Assembly: GCA_949825045.1 (NCBI GenBank)
Contig: OX463806.1
Coordinates: 41,812,208 to 41,876,207, forward strand
Length of the DNA: 64,000 nucleotides
Direction of reading: 5' to 3'
DNA from: Argyresthia goedartella
Lineage: Eukaryota; Arthropoda; Insecta; Lepidoptera; Argyresthiidae
Shown here: positions 25,401 to 33,069 of the stretch, one piece after another
How the letters are laid out: each line of letters opens with the position of its first letter
How positions within the stretch are numbered: the first letter of the stretch is position 1
Made by a program: the position numbers and the translations under genes
The notes under the pieces: model-generated
What the model was told of the DNA's origin: nothing
Seen by the model: the letters and a program-made list of their open reading frames with translations, nothing else
The model's database searches: none

Positions 25401-28400
25401 CATATTCCAATAGTTCCATTTTTTGTTCTGTAACTCGCCAGTTCCGGATACATAAATAGCAGCCCTTGTAACATACAGTATGTGGGTTTGATATCTCTCT
25501 CTTATAGTGTAAAATCTAATAGATGTTTAAATCATGTAGTTTATTTGACTTAAATTATTTATTAAATTTGATGATAAATAAATAAATTGAGCCAATTAAT
25601 ATCCCCACCGAGGACACGCGCCTTTACGATACGATCTACTGGGAATTGGGTGAAATAGTCGCAATAGTGGACCGATCACTCGCCTGTGTTTCAAAGGGCA
25701 TCCCACTTCATAATCTACCTATCTATCTATACATGTATTTTCATATAAAGTTTGTTATAAATCATGATTGTTTATTTCAGGAACGTATAAAGGCAGAATC
25801 TTCCCCTTCAGCCTACTCAATGATGATGAACACAAATTGGTGGTATGTTTGATTCATAAATCATAGTTAATTTCAAAGTGTTTCATAGAAATTCACAGTT
25901 CATTGCTCTAGACTAGCATCCGCAAAGGAGTGTTGAATCAAATAACACGTCAGCCTAGCCTGCCTACAAGCCTAATGGGAAAAGAGCATCTCTTTACACT
26001 AAAGCTGCCAGCCTGGCGGGTTAGGCCACTTCCTCCTTCGGTTCGGTACCGCCTTAAAGAGCGCAAGTAATTAAATGGGAGCTTTCAGACTGAGCCGTTT
26101 GGGTTCAGATTATGTATGAAAGTGGTGCCTCTCCGTCCCGTCTCTCACCGGCAGCTGCCGCACTCACTCACAATATCGAATGAACGATACCGATAATCGC
26201 GAAACCAGCCCGGCGCACAGTGGGGACTTTTTTACGTTCTTAGACATGGGAACCTCAATTTTTTAAAGTCGGAATTTCGATCCTTTTTTTTTGTAGGACA
26301 GTTATTGACTAGACAATCAACAATTTGTTATTAGAAAAGTTTCTGTAGGGTGCATCGTTATCGTGAAAATAAATGATGAAAAAAAAAATGTATGGAGAAG
26401 TTTTTTTTATATTTCTTATAGTTATTGGTCTCATTGAAATTGAAAATCTGTGAAATTATAAGTGGTGCAACCAAAAAAAATAATAGAACTCTTGCAGCCA
26501 CTTGCCTTGGGAGAAATCTAATGCCAAGTTTTCCAAATATGAAAATATAAATTTTTCTTAAATTGCGATTTTCTGTTGGATCTGTTTCTTGTGTAGGGCA
26601 AATATTTATTAAACAATAAACAAATATTATAAAAAAATCTGTACTATGCATATTTTTCGAGATTTATTTACTGAAAATAAATGTTTGAAGAAAAATAATT
26701 TTATTTATTTTCTACAATTGCGCAAAGGCGAACTTACCCCTAAAGAGAGATTTCATCCAGCAAACCCTTCCTACAAAGCCACGGTCTCCGTTTCCAGGTC
26801 CACAATAATCCTGTCAATTGGCGTGGTGGTGACCGGGGAGCTGGGCAGCTTCGTCGCATTCGTCTCCAAATACCCTGAGGTGCTCGGCCTTATGGCGGCT
26901 TTGGCGCTTATGGGCGCGCTCGGACAGCTCTTCATATTCTTCATGGTACGTTGTAGGGCAATAACTTAAATTAATAATCTAAAAACTTATAAAACCCCTC
27001 TTTTTCCTCGGGGCTAAAAATACCAAAAAACGAAAAGGCGTTTCGAATCTTAAAATCCCGGAAAAATGCTAATGGAATAGAGGTCAAGACGTGGAACTGT
27101 CATGAATGATCATGATGCAGTCAGATATAAGAGCCAAGTTCTGTCAAAAAACAAAATTGTGTGGAACTTTTATGCCTTTTATTAGCGATTTTCGGGGCTT
27201 ATAAAGTCAGACATATTTTTTATTGCTGTAGATATTTACATATACTTAGAAAACGTCTTTTTTGCCGCTTCTCTACAATGGACTACTGTGGGAGAGGAAG
27301 GGCGAAGAACTACCACAGATTGATTTTTAGTTGTGTATTTCACAGACATTAACTAGCTGCCAGCGCTGGCGAAGGCGCTGTACCCCACGCGATATTCAGA
27401 CGATGTATTGTCAATGTGTGCGCTGAAAAACCCCGTATGGTACAACGCAAATTCTGAAAATGCCGCGAGGCATAACGCGGCCCTGCGTTGTGCCCCACGG
27501 GCTTTTCAGAAGAGGCGACCCTATACACGTCGATCTGTCAAAACACAACATCATATTTTGAAAGAGGGATTTTCCGATATATTATTTCCTATTCCGATTA
27601 TGTCCGGAAGTGGATTCGAAAACAGAACCCTATTATTGCGAAACCGATACCAAACCAATTGCGCCACCACAACCATGTGATAGGCCGCGCGAAATCTACG
27701 ATCATATTTTTCTTGTCTCGTCTCTGTCCTCTTTACATCAAATAAGAGCATTTTTATCAATTGAATTCCTATTCCTCGAAAAAGTAGATACTTAAACAGT
27801 CCCCTAAAAGTAAAAATGTGAAATTTTATGTTCCGTTGTCGCGGTGCCCAGCTTTAAGAAGTTGATTTGATTTGTCTTGCGGCAGGTGTCTGGGTTCGGG
27901 CCTCTGCCTTGTTCTGTGGTGACGACCACGCGCAAGTTCTTCACGGTGCTGGCTTCAGTCATCATCTTCGGGAACGCGTTGCTCAGTCGGCAATGGGTCG
28001 GCGCGAGTATGGTCTTCGCAGGTTATTATACATTATTAAAATAATTATCATATCATTATTAATATAATTAGCCTTCTAGGTCCACCCACTTCCCATTCCG
28101 ACAACTTTAATTTTTTGTGCTAATTCACAAGTGCCCATTGTTACAAGTTAACATTTTGACCACTTCCCAATTCGACCACTTCCCATTACGACCGCTTCCA
28201 CTTCGTCAAGAAGGGAACTTGTCATTATACTCTGTAAAATAAAGCACCATAGCTGTGACAGCTGTCATCAAAATCACGCCTATCAAGTAACGAATTTTGC
28301 GACGGCGAAATGTATAGGAGACAAAAATCACACTTTATACGCGAAAAGTAATGTCCTAGGCATACCGTCCAACAAGGAAAGTTATCGATCTTGAAGTGTA

Positions 28401-29826
28401 CCTAGGAAATGATATTAATCAGATTGCTCCAGTGACTCCGATTCGTAAATTTGACTTTGATGATGAGTTGGGCTTTGAATCTTTATTACAAGAATAAAAA
28501 CGTGTAACATGTTCTTTTTGTTTGACCACATTTCGACCCGGTTCTCAGTTCTAGTCATGTCATTCTGTCAGCTGTCACAGCTATCATGCTATATTTTACA
28601 GAGTATAGAAATCTTGTCATACTGGATGGTCGAAATAAACCTTCAAGTTTCCAGCAACCTAACTTAACTTAAAGGCTTCGTGTCTCCAAAATTGTGGGGA
28701 TGGGTTAACCCCCTGCCCCTTGAATAACGGGCTAAGCGCGGGCACAGATATAACGTGAATAGGTATGTATAGTTCGCGATAGCTTGGGATGGCACTCGGT
28801 AAAGATGGTACAAGTGTGTTAGTCGCCCCCACTGCCTATCGGATTACATGCACTCACATGTTAACCCACTAATACACCCCGCTGTGGTCTTTGAGGACGA
28901 TGGGGAAGCTACAGCTTACTTAAATCATAATGTTTCTTGTCTTCCCGAGTGCCATCCAAACCTGTCGCGAACTATACAGGGTGAAATTTAATTAGTAGAC
29001 CATATTTTGGGGTATGCTAGCACACATGACTATGAACAACTTTCCCCAAGAAACATGGTCACAAACGAAAAGTTTTTGAGTCTCCCATAGTAACCAGCTG
29101 ATCGGGTCAATGTACTTAAGGACGTTTTTGTTTCATTTGCGACCAAATGTTTCTTTGGGAAAGTTGTTCATAATACTATCATACCCCAAAATATGGTCGG
29201 CTAATTAAATGTCACCTGTATGTCTAAAAATCATATCCTCTTCGTCACCTGCTCTCGCATACTTGTGAGATCTCTGAAATATTGATCGGTGCTCATCACA
29301 ACACTATTGTAGCTTTCGAGATTCAAATTAATAAACCAGAAGATTGATTCTGTCACGCTACGTCTATTCCGATCAACTTCAGATCATAGTTATTTGACAC
29401 GAGCTATCATTTAAAGGTGGGTCCAGTTTTTTTGTCCGTAACGTACCTCCGTATAGTATCGATCGACTGCGATCGAGACGCGCCGTACCACCGTACCGTA
29501 CCGAACGGGCTTCCAAACTAGCGTTCTTGTATTTTACGGGCAAAAGAACATCTCTGGACCCACCTTAAAGCGATTTTGATTGTGATCGTGACTGTTTTAT
29601 GAGGTATTTGAACGGACCAAACCGCGAGTTTGATGTATTCATTTAAAAATCGCAATCACGTTCCGAATCGCGATACCTGTTACATAATCGAGCTACTCGC
29701 TACCTCCACTTTAAACCTAAATATAGTATCAGTATTTCATTTTCAGTAATTTTATTTGTTACAGGCCTCTTCCTGGACACATTCTACAGCAAAAGTAAGA
29801 GTATTTCGAAGAAAGCGGGCAAATAA
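7252..29826 (+). CDS. SLC35B1: SLC35B1-type ER nucleotide/nucleotide-sugar transporter (complete, 7 exons)
   Basis: Seven exons (7252-7443, 15853-15975, 16890-17120, 25781-25842, 26798-26945, 27886-28021, 29765-29826) join without a phase conflict into 954 bp, 317 aa plus TAA. The product is a polytopic membrane protein of the UAA/EamA transporter fold; human SLC35B1 (about 322 aa) is an ER ATP/ADP exchanger and Drosophila meigo is the ER-resident orthologue. Seen: hydrophobic segments throughout, KPIPVMLLG at residues 112-120, FTGEL-like VTGELGSF in exon 5, TTTRKFF at 265-271, and Lys-Lys at 313-314 four residues from the C-terminus, which resembles a dilysine ER-retrieval signal. The start ATG has A at -3. 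The gene spans 22.6 kb for under 1 kb of coding sequence because introns 1 and 3 (about 8.4 and 8.7 kb) are filled with transposons, all of whose long ORFs run antisense. Confidence 0.93.
8088..11266 (-). pseudogene. LINE 2 ORF2: endonuclease and reverse transcriptase, broken
   Basis: Endonuclease start at 11266 ([12 protein letters not shown], then CITESWL), middle around 10500-10150 (GGGAIVAV, then LNTGCVYIP). The RT half includes [49 protein letters not shown] and the intact active site LLYADDT. Breaks: the MITE inside the endonuclease, frame changes around 10050-10150, and an in-frame TAA at 8661-8663 just before [10 protein letters not shown]. The RT sequence fits the Jockey clade; the copy cannot make a full protein. 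Confidence 0.85.
10513..11093. mobile_element. TA-flanked MITE nested in LINE 2
   Basis: About 24-base imperfect TIRs around GGCGCCACGA.TAAAGAGCT, flanked by TA at 10511-10512 and 11094-11095. Removing it restores the LINE endonuclease reading ..FDCRY to ..EVFRCDRS, which supports the boundaries. No transposase is inside. Confidence 0.7.
11743..12273 (-). CDS. LINE-type ORF1 nucleic-acid-binding protein
   Basis: A 176-aa frame upstream of the LINE 2 endonuclease. It has the pattern [30 protein letters not shown], then [20 protein letters not shown] and YLWVRDSKI, known from insect LINE ORF1 proteins and related to the baculovirus FP-like family. It is presumed to chaperone the LINE RNA. The N-terminal coiled-coil or zinc-finger part usual for these is absent, so the frame is probably truncated. 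Confidence 0.65.
   Translation of the reverse strand: MNLITPKIVDILMLSWMQEAQDLSRRRGKEESHTGICRVVGFTIQDTDVDTIHRVRQFSSSGSNGDAEKQPTRHPSIIVRFTQRCRKDQLLAAARARRGITTAGIGISGPSSDLYLNDHLTPTNKLLLRRARELKSEHNYAYLWVRDSKIHHSHHQRIGSQKDKVTSVFTIKYDND
12872..15224 (-). mobile_element. DD41D Tc1/mariner-superfamily element with ~440-bp TIRs
   Basis: A 2353-bp element with TA on both flanks. Ends CAGGGTGTCCGGAAGG and its complement; TIRs run 12872-13311 and 14785-15224. The transposase is on the minus strand between them. Confidence 0.9.
13419..14484 (-). pseudogene. DD41D transposase, single frameshift
   Basis: Starts [20 protein letters not shown] (HTH-like N-terminus with [16 protein letters not shown]). Catalytic residues sit in [19 protein letters not shown] and [10 protein letters not shown]; 41 residues separate the second and third Asp, hence DD41D. 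The frame shifts once at about 13865-13880, between WAGVMEN and the in-family [15 protein letters not shown], and then continues to the stop at 13419. It would make a product of about 355 aa, near full length. One lesion only suggests recent loss of activity. Confidence 0.88.
15315..15765 (-). pseudogene. LINE C-terminal domain fragment
   Basis: Reads [20 protein letters not shown], then [40 protein letters not shown] and [18 protein letters not shown], the typical post-RT C-terminus of non-LTR elements, ending [13 protein letters not shown] and a stop. No RT core is present. Confidence 0.75.
15853..15975 (+). CDS. SLC35B1: SLC35B1 exon 2
   Basis: Encodes residues 65-105, ending in [12 protein letters not shown], which matches the NSALQFVNYPTQ-type signature of SLC35B1 transporters. 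Acceptor TTCTAG|ATT and donor CAG|GTAATG; phase 0 at both ends. Confidence 0.92.
15976..16539. other. SLC35B1 intron 2, first part; nothing recognised
   Basis: No coding resemblance. A short inverted AGGGCTTTG..CCAAAGCCC lies at 16076-16106. Confidence 0.5.
16540..16745 (+). mobile_element. tRNA-derived SINE-like sequence (family C)
   Basis: A B-box-like GGGTTCAAATCCCGG at 16550-16564 and a tail with ATCTAGTACCCATGACACA and AGTTCGATTTGTGT, parallel in layout to family A but diverged. The 5' part is unclear. Confidence 0.55.
16890..17120 (+). CDS. SLC35B1: SLC35B1 exon 3
   Basis: Encodes residues 106-182 with the signature KPIPVMLLG and a long hydrophobic span ([17 protein letters not shown]). 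Acceptor TTTCAG|GTT, donor CAG|GTGAAC, phase 0 at both ends. Confidence 0.93.
17412..17879 (-). pseudogene. Mariner transposase, C-terminal half
   Basis: Reads [33 protein letters not shown], then [20 protein letters not shown] and [19 protein letters not shown] to [12 protein letters not shown], the DD34D mariner C-terminus. Frameshifts and stops lie between segments, including where SPDLAPND should be. Ends exactly at the IS630-like insertion. Confidence 0.8.
17880..19815 (-). mobile_element. IS630-like DNA transposon with TATA flanks
   Basis: TIRs of about 37 bases starting CCTAGTCCAACATAGG, with TATA on both flanks (17876-17879 and 19816-19819), consistent with TA targeting. The element interrupts the mariner relic and carries a deleted transposase gene. 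Confidence 0.8.
18035..19213 (-). pseudogene. IS630-like transposase with internal deletion
   Basis: N-terminal 238 aa from [20 protein letters not shown]: a helix-turn-helix region ([19 protein letters not shown]), a basic KKRKR stretch, a second DNA-binding region, and the first catalytic Asp in [11 protein letters not shown]. The frame then leaves homology at about 18530. The C-terminal tail reappears at 18247-18035 with the acidic [17 protein letters not shown] ending. The central part with the second Asp and final acidic residue is deleted, so it cannot be active. Confidence 0.75.
19820..20003. other. Spacer between IS630-like element and LINE 3
   Basis: No mariner homology resumes here, so further unidentified sequence was inserted or added. 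Confidence 0.4.
20370..23300 (-). CDS. LINE 3 ORF2: endonuclease-reverse transcriptase, intact
   Basis: Open in the -1 frame relative to ORF1 from the overlap at 23300 to the stop at 20370. APE-type endonuclease: [120 protein letters not shown] and [12 protein letters not shown] (active site). Then the usual C-terminus with [20 protein letters not shown] and [18 protein letters not shown]. The first in-frame ATG lies after the catalytic ITEHW, so ordinary initiation would lose the start of the endonuclease. Jockey-like clade. Confidence 0.88.
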   Translation of the reverse strand, partial: FKLVHRTTEDPGSGNICSSILENPKNKGSSHAKYISLVHQNIQCIRGKDLQIELFLNCNKIDILCITEHWLTINEIMFSFKDHQVGSSFTRLNSIHGGALIILNNHMKFKERKDIVSLSVERTIELAAVELEQFIVICVYRPPLSDFEMFEKIMESVLTISSHSTKRLIICGDFNVNLLERTTLSVRLINLFSSFRLSHLFMEPTRVTATSATCIDNIFTDVIPISKSVISELDSDHLGQLFQFDSIREPVIKKKISFVPITADRLERMRYSLAQELPFLAAEQSPNIMYNLFFETFMKQYSAIFTSKSVVVSGSNDFSTWATAELHKRRQALYALYEERRFNISDEFKEQVKQFSKQFKLDCHTAKRNFLSSKIKNSSDVIKTTWKIINEEAGRSKKASHDYELKINGQLTSSSLEVATEFESFFTNAPASTTKYLNSSPLSAIAILKDNVSECASYLNFKHVTSSDVVKAFKLINVKKTNDLWGLSVHVVKSLIELIAPDLAVIFNNCIDCGEFPDLMKQSKIIPLFKAGSTQDPTNFRPISILPTFSKIFEKLILSQLLHHFESNKLMHNKQFGFTRGRSTTDAGIQFIESIFDAWEESQDALGIFCDLSKAFDCVCHETLIRKLHHYGVRDTSLNLLKSYLNGRIQRVDVNGERSPGSLVSLGVPQGSILGPFLFLIYINDLPYLGRDCHDMVLFADDTSLIFKTKRNQHATDDHVNNTISRVVNWFNVNNLLLNEKKTKCVKFLTTNVKNNQTCITIKNEELELVTSTVFLGITLDSKLQWGPHIDKLSNRLSSAAFACRKIRHLTDLKTARLVYFSYFHSIMSYGILLWGSAADINTIFVLQKRAVRAIYKMNNRDSLRNKFKEVNILTVHSQYIYENIMYVHKNIVNFRRNCDIHNFNTRNKDKLAVPTTRLHKIKNSFKGNCVRFYNKLPSTLTDLSINKFKKYIKQRLISKAYYSIKEYIDDKNAWD
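23291..24394 (-). CDS. LINE 3 ORF1: coiled coil plus SGNH-esterase-like domain
   Basis: 367 aa from [19 protein letters not shown] basic N-terminus is followed by a predicted coiled coil (about residues 40-135), a Cys-rich patch ([11 protein letters not shown]), a polar linker, and from about 225 an esterase-like fold: [50 protein letters not shown], then [26 protein letters not shown]1 proteins with an esterase-like domain are known; the classic GTND and His motifs are altered here, so catalysis is doubtful. Ends CAT TTA AAT TAG. Confidence 0.7.
   Translation of the reverse strand: MLKSVKPRNYHLHWLLSCSNNKLGKINRYIRKTQKLIKHNKLCTKNLKVSKKNVNLLHDLNMCVLELESTKLMYETDTQNLHLKIQSLEDSLRSLNSAYLNSEKVINEYSLAMDDLIQEMNHNCERFESLTNNHTCRCEQKGGCLTAGNSPGLCDSLPTQGVTDNSSAKSDMTTTPDIIMYSDEIGSGMGSALHSYSKGHSVISNCSPFSTVDNIINQILNDSTITASATLIIFMGNRGDVNKNNLIKFYETLNGLSVKKIILFTFPYCNQLTQNENVYRHNMNITMYNLCTYNNKFDIIDTNNYVSNYFTMTKGTFYLSNYCKRQIAMSLLYLYDITAKNLASNSAFTEQPNMNLVSDQNNRMHLN
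23294..23300 (-). promoter_or_regulatory. Candidate -1 frameshift slippery heptamer TTTAAAT
   Basis: In ORF1 frame the minus strand reads CAT TTA AAT TAG, so T TTA AAT fits the X XXY YYZ rule and sits directly before the ORF1 stop. After a -1 slip, reading continues TTT AAA TTA GTT in the ORF2 frame. A weak CAGAG/CTCTG stem begins about 15 bases later, farther than usual. Confidence 0.5.
24421..24914. other. AT-rich sequence between LINE 3 and mariner remnant
   Basis: Contains ATT and ATGAATAA microsatellites at 24473-24495 and 24768-24802; the latter look like the 3' tail of another retroelement. No gene. Confidence 0.45.
24915..25403 (-). pseudogene. Mariner transposase, N-terminal half
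   Basis: Reads [31 protein letters not shown], then [12 protein letters not shown] and [35 protein letters not shown] and DPETKQQQ. This is the paired HTH region and the start of the catalytic domain of a mariner transposase, with several frame breaks. About 40 residues, including part of the stretch after the first Asp, are missing between the two halves. Confidence 0.8.
25781..25842 (+). CDS. SLC35B1: SLC35B1 exon 4
   Basis: A 62-bp exon encoding [20 protein letters not shown] plus two bases. The donor TG|GTATGT is phase 2, and the first G of exon 5 completes the second Trp, giving NTNWWSTI, which aligns with the family's N-x-N-x-WST stretch. Confidence 0.9.
25843..26640. other. SLC35B1 intron 4, first part; nothing recognised
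   Basis: No coding resemblance or clear element ends. Confidence 0.5.
26641..26775 (-). repeat. LINE 3' UTR remnant next to exon 5
   Basis: CGCAAAGGCGAACTTACCCC, AGAGAGATTTCATCCAGCAA matches the LINE 3' end at 12715-12765. It lies immediately upstream of the exon 5 acceptor at 26796-26797. Confidence 0.65.
26798..26945 (+). CDS. SLC35B1: SLC35B1 exon 5
   Basis: Encodes [18 protein letters not shown] and the following membrane segment, ending FIFFM|GTACGT. The acceptor is TTTCCAG|GTCC. The 130 bases upstream match a LINE 3' UTR, so the acceptor lies within about 25 bases of transposon-derived sequence. Confidence 0.92.
26946..27885. other. SLC35B1 intron 5
   Basis: No gene. Positions 27255-27300 (GCCGCTTCTCTACAATGGAC) match part of the SINE-like sequence at 36210 and 39010. 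Confidence 0.5.
27886..28021 (+). CDS. SLC35B1: SLC35B1 exon 6
   Basis: Encodes [19 protein letters not shown] and the penultimate membrane segment. The donor is G|GTTATT, a weak GT site chosen because it gives the only in-phase join to exon 7 (G + GC = Gly). Confidence 0.9.
28230..28603. mobile_element. TIR element with transposase-tail remnant
   Basis: TIRs of about 40 bases starting CTCTGTAAAATA, flanked by TATA. The + strand inside reads [17 protein letters not shown] and ends [20 protein letters not shown], an acidic tail like a transposase C-terminus. The shared ACAGCTGTCA hints at kinship with the IS630-like element at 17880. Confidence 0.6.
28977..29218. mobile_element. TA-flanked MITE
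   Basis: 242 bp between TAs, with TIRs CAGGGTGAAATTTAATTAG and its near complement ending TCACCTG; inner CATATTTTGGGGTATG also pairs. No coding sequence. Confidence 0.75.
29415..29565. mobile_element. TTAA-flanked MITE
   Basis: TIRs AGGTGGGTCCAG and CTGGACCCACCT at the ends, with TTAA on both sides, a piggyBac-type target. Located in intron 6. Confidence 0.6.
29765..29826 (+). CDS. SLC35B1: SLC35B1 exon 7 (C-terminus)
   Basis: Encodes the last residues [19 protein letters not shown] and TAA. The basic C-terminus with adjacent lysines fits an ER-retained membrane protein. Acceptor TTACAG|GC. Confidence 0.88.
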
Positions 29827-29973
29827 CCTACAGCTTGAGGGATTAACTACTTATAGATCACAAAAAGAAACTATGACGGTGGCTGTTCATAAATTATGTA
29901 CCTAAAAAAACCCTAGAAGGCGAAGTCGTGTAAAAATAAGACATGTTCTGATCCCCCCTCAATCGTCTTATGT

Positions 29974-29979
29974 AATAAA
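29974..29979 (+). terminator. Polyadenylation signal of SLC35B1
   Basis: AATAAA lies 148 bases after the TAA stop codon. It is the first canonical hexamer downstream, implying a 3' UTR of about 170 bases. Confidence 0.6.
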
Positions 29980-30060
29980 TGAACGGTCCCTGCCTTTTAA
30001 ATATTTTGGCCACTTGTTATTTTGTAACTAACACCATCAGCCATAAGTTGCTGGTAGGTA

Positions 30061-30436
30061 TGTCGCAGCCATATCGAAGAACACGCCGTATTTGATAGGG
30101 ACGCGCTGGTTTGAAAAACGGCGCTGGTCTGTAATGCAGCTACCTCAAGTTGAACCGGACCATAGTGGCGAAACGTTCTACAAAAAAGAGTCCAACGTTT
30201 GGTTACGTTGTGTTTAGTCACAGAAGACACCAATGGCATCTTTTGATTCTTCCCTTGCACTAAAAATATGTTTTAATAGTTCAACAACAGCATCTGCGTG
30301 CAGAAAACCTCTACATATTCTGTAAAATTATCTTATGTTTAGAGGGGTCCTCTTCTTTTGTCGAATAAAGCAGCGACGTTTTTCAATCCGGCGCGCCTAT
30401 ATGTGATATGGCGTGTTCTACGATATGGCTGCGACA
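30061..30436. mobile_element. MITE with TGTCGCAGCCATATCG ends
   Basis: TIRs TGTCGCAGCCATATCGAAG and its near complement at 30412-30436. A solo end occurs at 4955. An open frame inside (29997-30260, -) has no homology. Confidence 0.65.
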
Positions 30437-30569
30437 GCTACATGGCGTAACATACATACATACTTACTGCATTATTCGCATGGTAGACTCTTGTTTAAAT
30501 TTAGTTGATATTGTAGCAAACAATTGTTAAGTAACGTAAGTCACGTTAGTTCTGTGGTACATATAAATA

Positions 30570-30617
30570 AATTACGATACAAACATACATACATGTATGT
30601 ATGTTTGTATCGTAATT
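30570..30617. repeat. Perfect 48-bp palindrome
   Basis: 24-base arms with no mismatch around ACATGT, beginning AATTACGATAC and ending GTATCGTAATT; the centre is CATACATACATG. Confidence 0.9.
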
Positions 30618-30639
30618 GTAACATCGTATCGTAATTGTG

Positions 30640-33060
30640 TCGTAATTGTGACTGTAACATGATTGTAAATAAACAGGGTATGTTAAACTAGCATAATTCA
30701 TAGGAACACATCTTTTATGATGGTTAAAGCCGATACTTTTTATTGTTAATTGTTAAAAATCAAGATCATATAAAATAGGTTCTCATAGAGCTAATTTCAT
30801 CTGTTTTGATACTTGTAGGCAAACGGGTATTCATGTCTCTCTACATTATGTCTTAACTAGATTCGATGATTTGTCATCTTGTATGGACAAAAGCGTGCTG
30901 GCAATTGCTTTTTTGTAGTTTATAAAAATGTAATTTAATTAATGCCTGAAATAATCACTCAAACTCGTACATTCCTCATTTGGGGGTGTCAGCAAACCCA
31001 CACAAAAACAAAGCTTCGAAATAAATGCGTTGACAGACGGCGCGCGTGACATGGCGGTCGGGATCGATCAGGGCGGTTACCACAATCTTTTTCCGATTCA
31101 AATAAGGTTCAAAACAAGAACATCACCATGGCAACCATTTCCATTCCAATTCGCCATAATGGGCTTTATTTACCTAATGACAAGACTTGTTTTAAAACGG
31201 TCACGGTAATTTAGCGGATCAAATTAGGTTCCTAATCTGTTCGATTCCAAATCGATATTCGATCGATGGTTTCTGAACGGCCATTTTGAATTTGACGTTG
31301 CTGCCAACCTAGCAGTTTTTGACAACTGACAGACGATAAAAGCCCTCGCAAAGTAAACGCGTTTTGGTTAGGGTATTGAAAGTAAATCGCAAGCCATCTG
31401 GAATGTATTCGGGTTTCCCTCAGGATTGTCTATATAGCTGAGTGTGTTGTGGTTCCCCGAACCAGATAAGGTTCGCATTTACGTGGCCGATTGGTTTTTC
31501 CCACGTAACATAACCTGTGTTGGAACACTGTGCTCATCGAAGCTGGCCTGCCAGTCATACCTGGTTGGCTGAAGAACCTGTCTACCAAGAAGAGCCTAGG
31601 GTGCACCCGGGCCTTGCAGAGAGACAGGAGGTTGACGGGACCGAAGCACAGACCAGGTTAGATCGACCCCAATTACTTCAGCTCGGTGAATCGCCGACGT
31701 TCACACTTCTTGGCAACTGATCGTTACGCTACCTCGTAGCTGATGGGCCCCTACGAGGTCATTAGGTGCTGAGAAGCCTGAACATAATCTGAATCGGCAT
31801 AAGACGTTGTGGTAACCCCCCGTGTTTGGCATTGTTTTAAACAAGTGTTTAAAACTTAACATTGTGTGTGTGTTAACTGTTTAAAACAGTGTTTAAAATT
31901 AGCTTTAAAACAATTTTATTTAAACGTGATTTAAAACACGCACATAAAAACACTGGTTTTTTATTTTGTTAAACGGGACTTATCGCAAATTCGTAATTGT
32001 TAAACGGATCCTAAGCAAAGTTGAATTTTAGTTACTGGCGGGGGTTTCCTCAAACATGAAGTCCTTGACATTTAATTAATTTAGTTAAAATTCAATTTAT
32101 TGTAAATTTTAAATCTATAATAATTGACATAATTTGACTTTAAATTTAATTTAATTTATCGTTTTTATTTTAATTTTATGTTATGATGTTATTTAATTTA
32201 ATTATTCTATTGACCTGTAACTTACGTTATTAATAAATGAATTATGAATTGTTATGTATAAGACATATTTTTCGTTGTAGATGTCAAAAGTATAGGGATA
32301 AAGCATAACATAACAACAAACAAAAACCCATGAATCATATCCACAAATCTATGATCGAAAAATACAAAAAATATAAAATCAATTTATTGTTTAACTTAGC
32401 TCTGTAAGGTGATTTATGTAAAAATCAATACTGTAACGATTTTAAGAAAATAAAATTTGAACTGGTTTCCCCTAAATATCCCTTATCCACTTAAATAAAT
32501 ATCCCTTAATTATCGCTCAGTTTGTGTAAAATCTTACGATGAGCACCTGGGCCACATTTCCTGCCGCTGCGTGTATGTTCGTCTATTATGAGTTGCCGTA
32601 GTAAACGCAACGAACGTTACTATTGGAGTAATAATGCCACTTTCTCTTTCTTTTATACGATGAGGGTAAGGATAAAAAGACGCCATTTTTAGTTTAGCGA
32701 AGATACCGCTAGAGGCGCTCTATGGATTTCCATACAAATGCTAAACTATAGTCGCTATCGTGTTTAGTTTGAAAAACTCCTAATAAACATCGAAAGACTT
32801 AAGTAGTTTACTTATACTCATAGGTTTAGTCAAGACAACTAATGTGTGTACAGTGTACATTACATTAATAATCATATAGAATATGGTTATGAAAATAAGC
32901 TCTTGTTACATAGACAATAGTTTACAATAAAGGAATGAGTTTTTGTATTTTTTGCACACTACTAGGTAATACTCTTGTCTTGACTGAAAATAAAAATAAC
33001 AAATGCACGTACAGACCGCATAGGAACACTTTACTGAACTGAGCTCTCAAATTGGCATAG
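30640..33060. other. Intergenic stretch, no gene recognised
   Basis: AT-rich with scattered short open frames lacking homology. 31500-31800 is GC-richer and may be an old repeat, but no family was recognised. Confidence 0.5.
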
Positions 33061-33069
33061 TCGACGTAG

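Larger units (their letters stand above)
17398..25468 (-). mobile_element. Mariner element split by 7 kb of nested insertions
   Basis: The ends carry ATTTATGTATCCGGAA (17410) and its exact complement (25442-25457), and the right end reads CAAGGGCTGCT next to a TA. The C-terminal transposase half is at 17412-17879 and the N-terminal half at about 24915-25403. Between them sit the IS630-like element and LINE 3. Confidence 0.75.

Noticed and set aside
27408..27795. Overlapping short frames in SLC35B1 intron 5
   Set aside because: Several frames open at once, no homology, no splice signals joining them to the gene.
31517..31720. 67-aa frame in a GC-richer patch
   Set aside because: No family resemblance; probably old repeat sequence.
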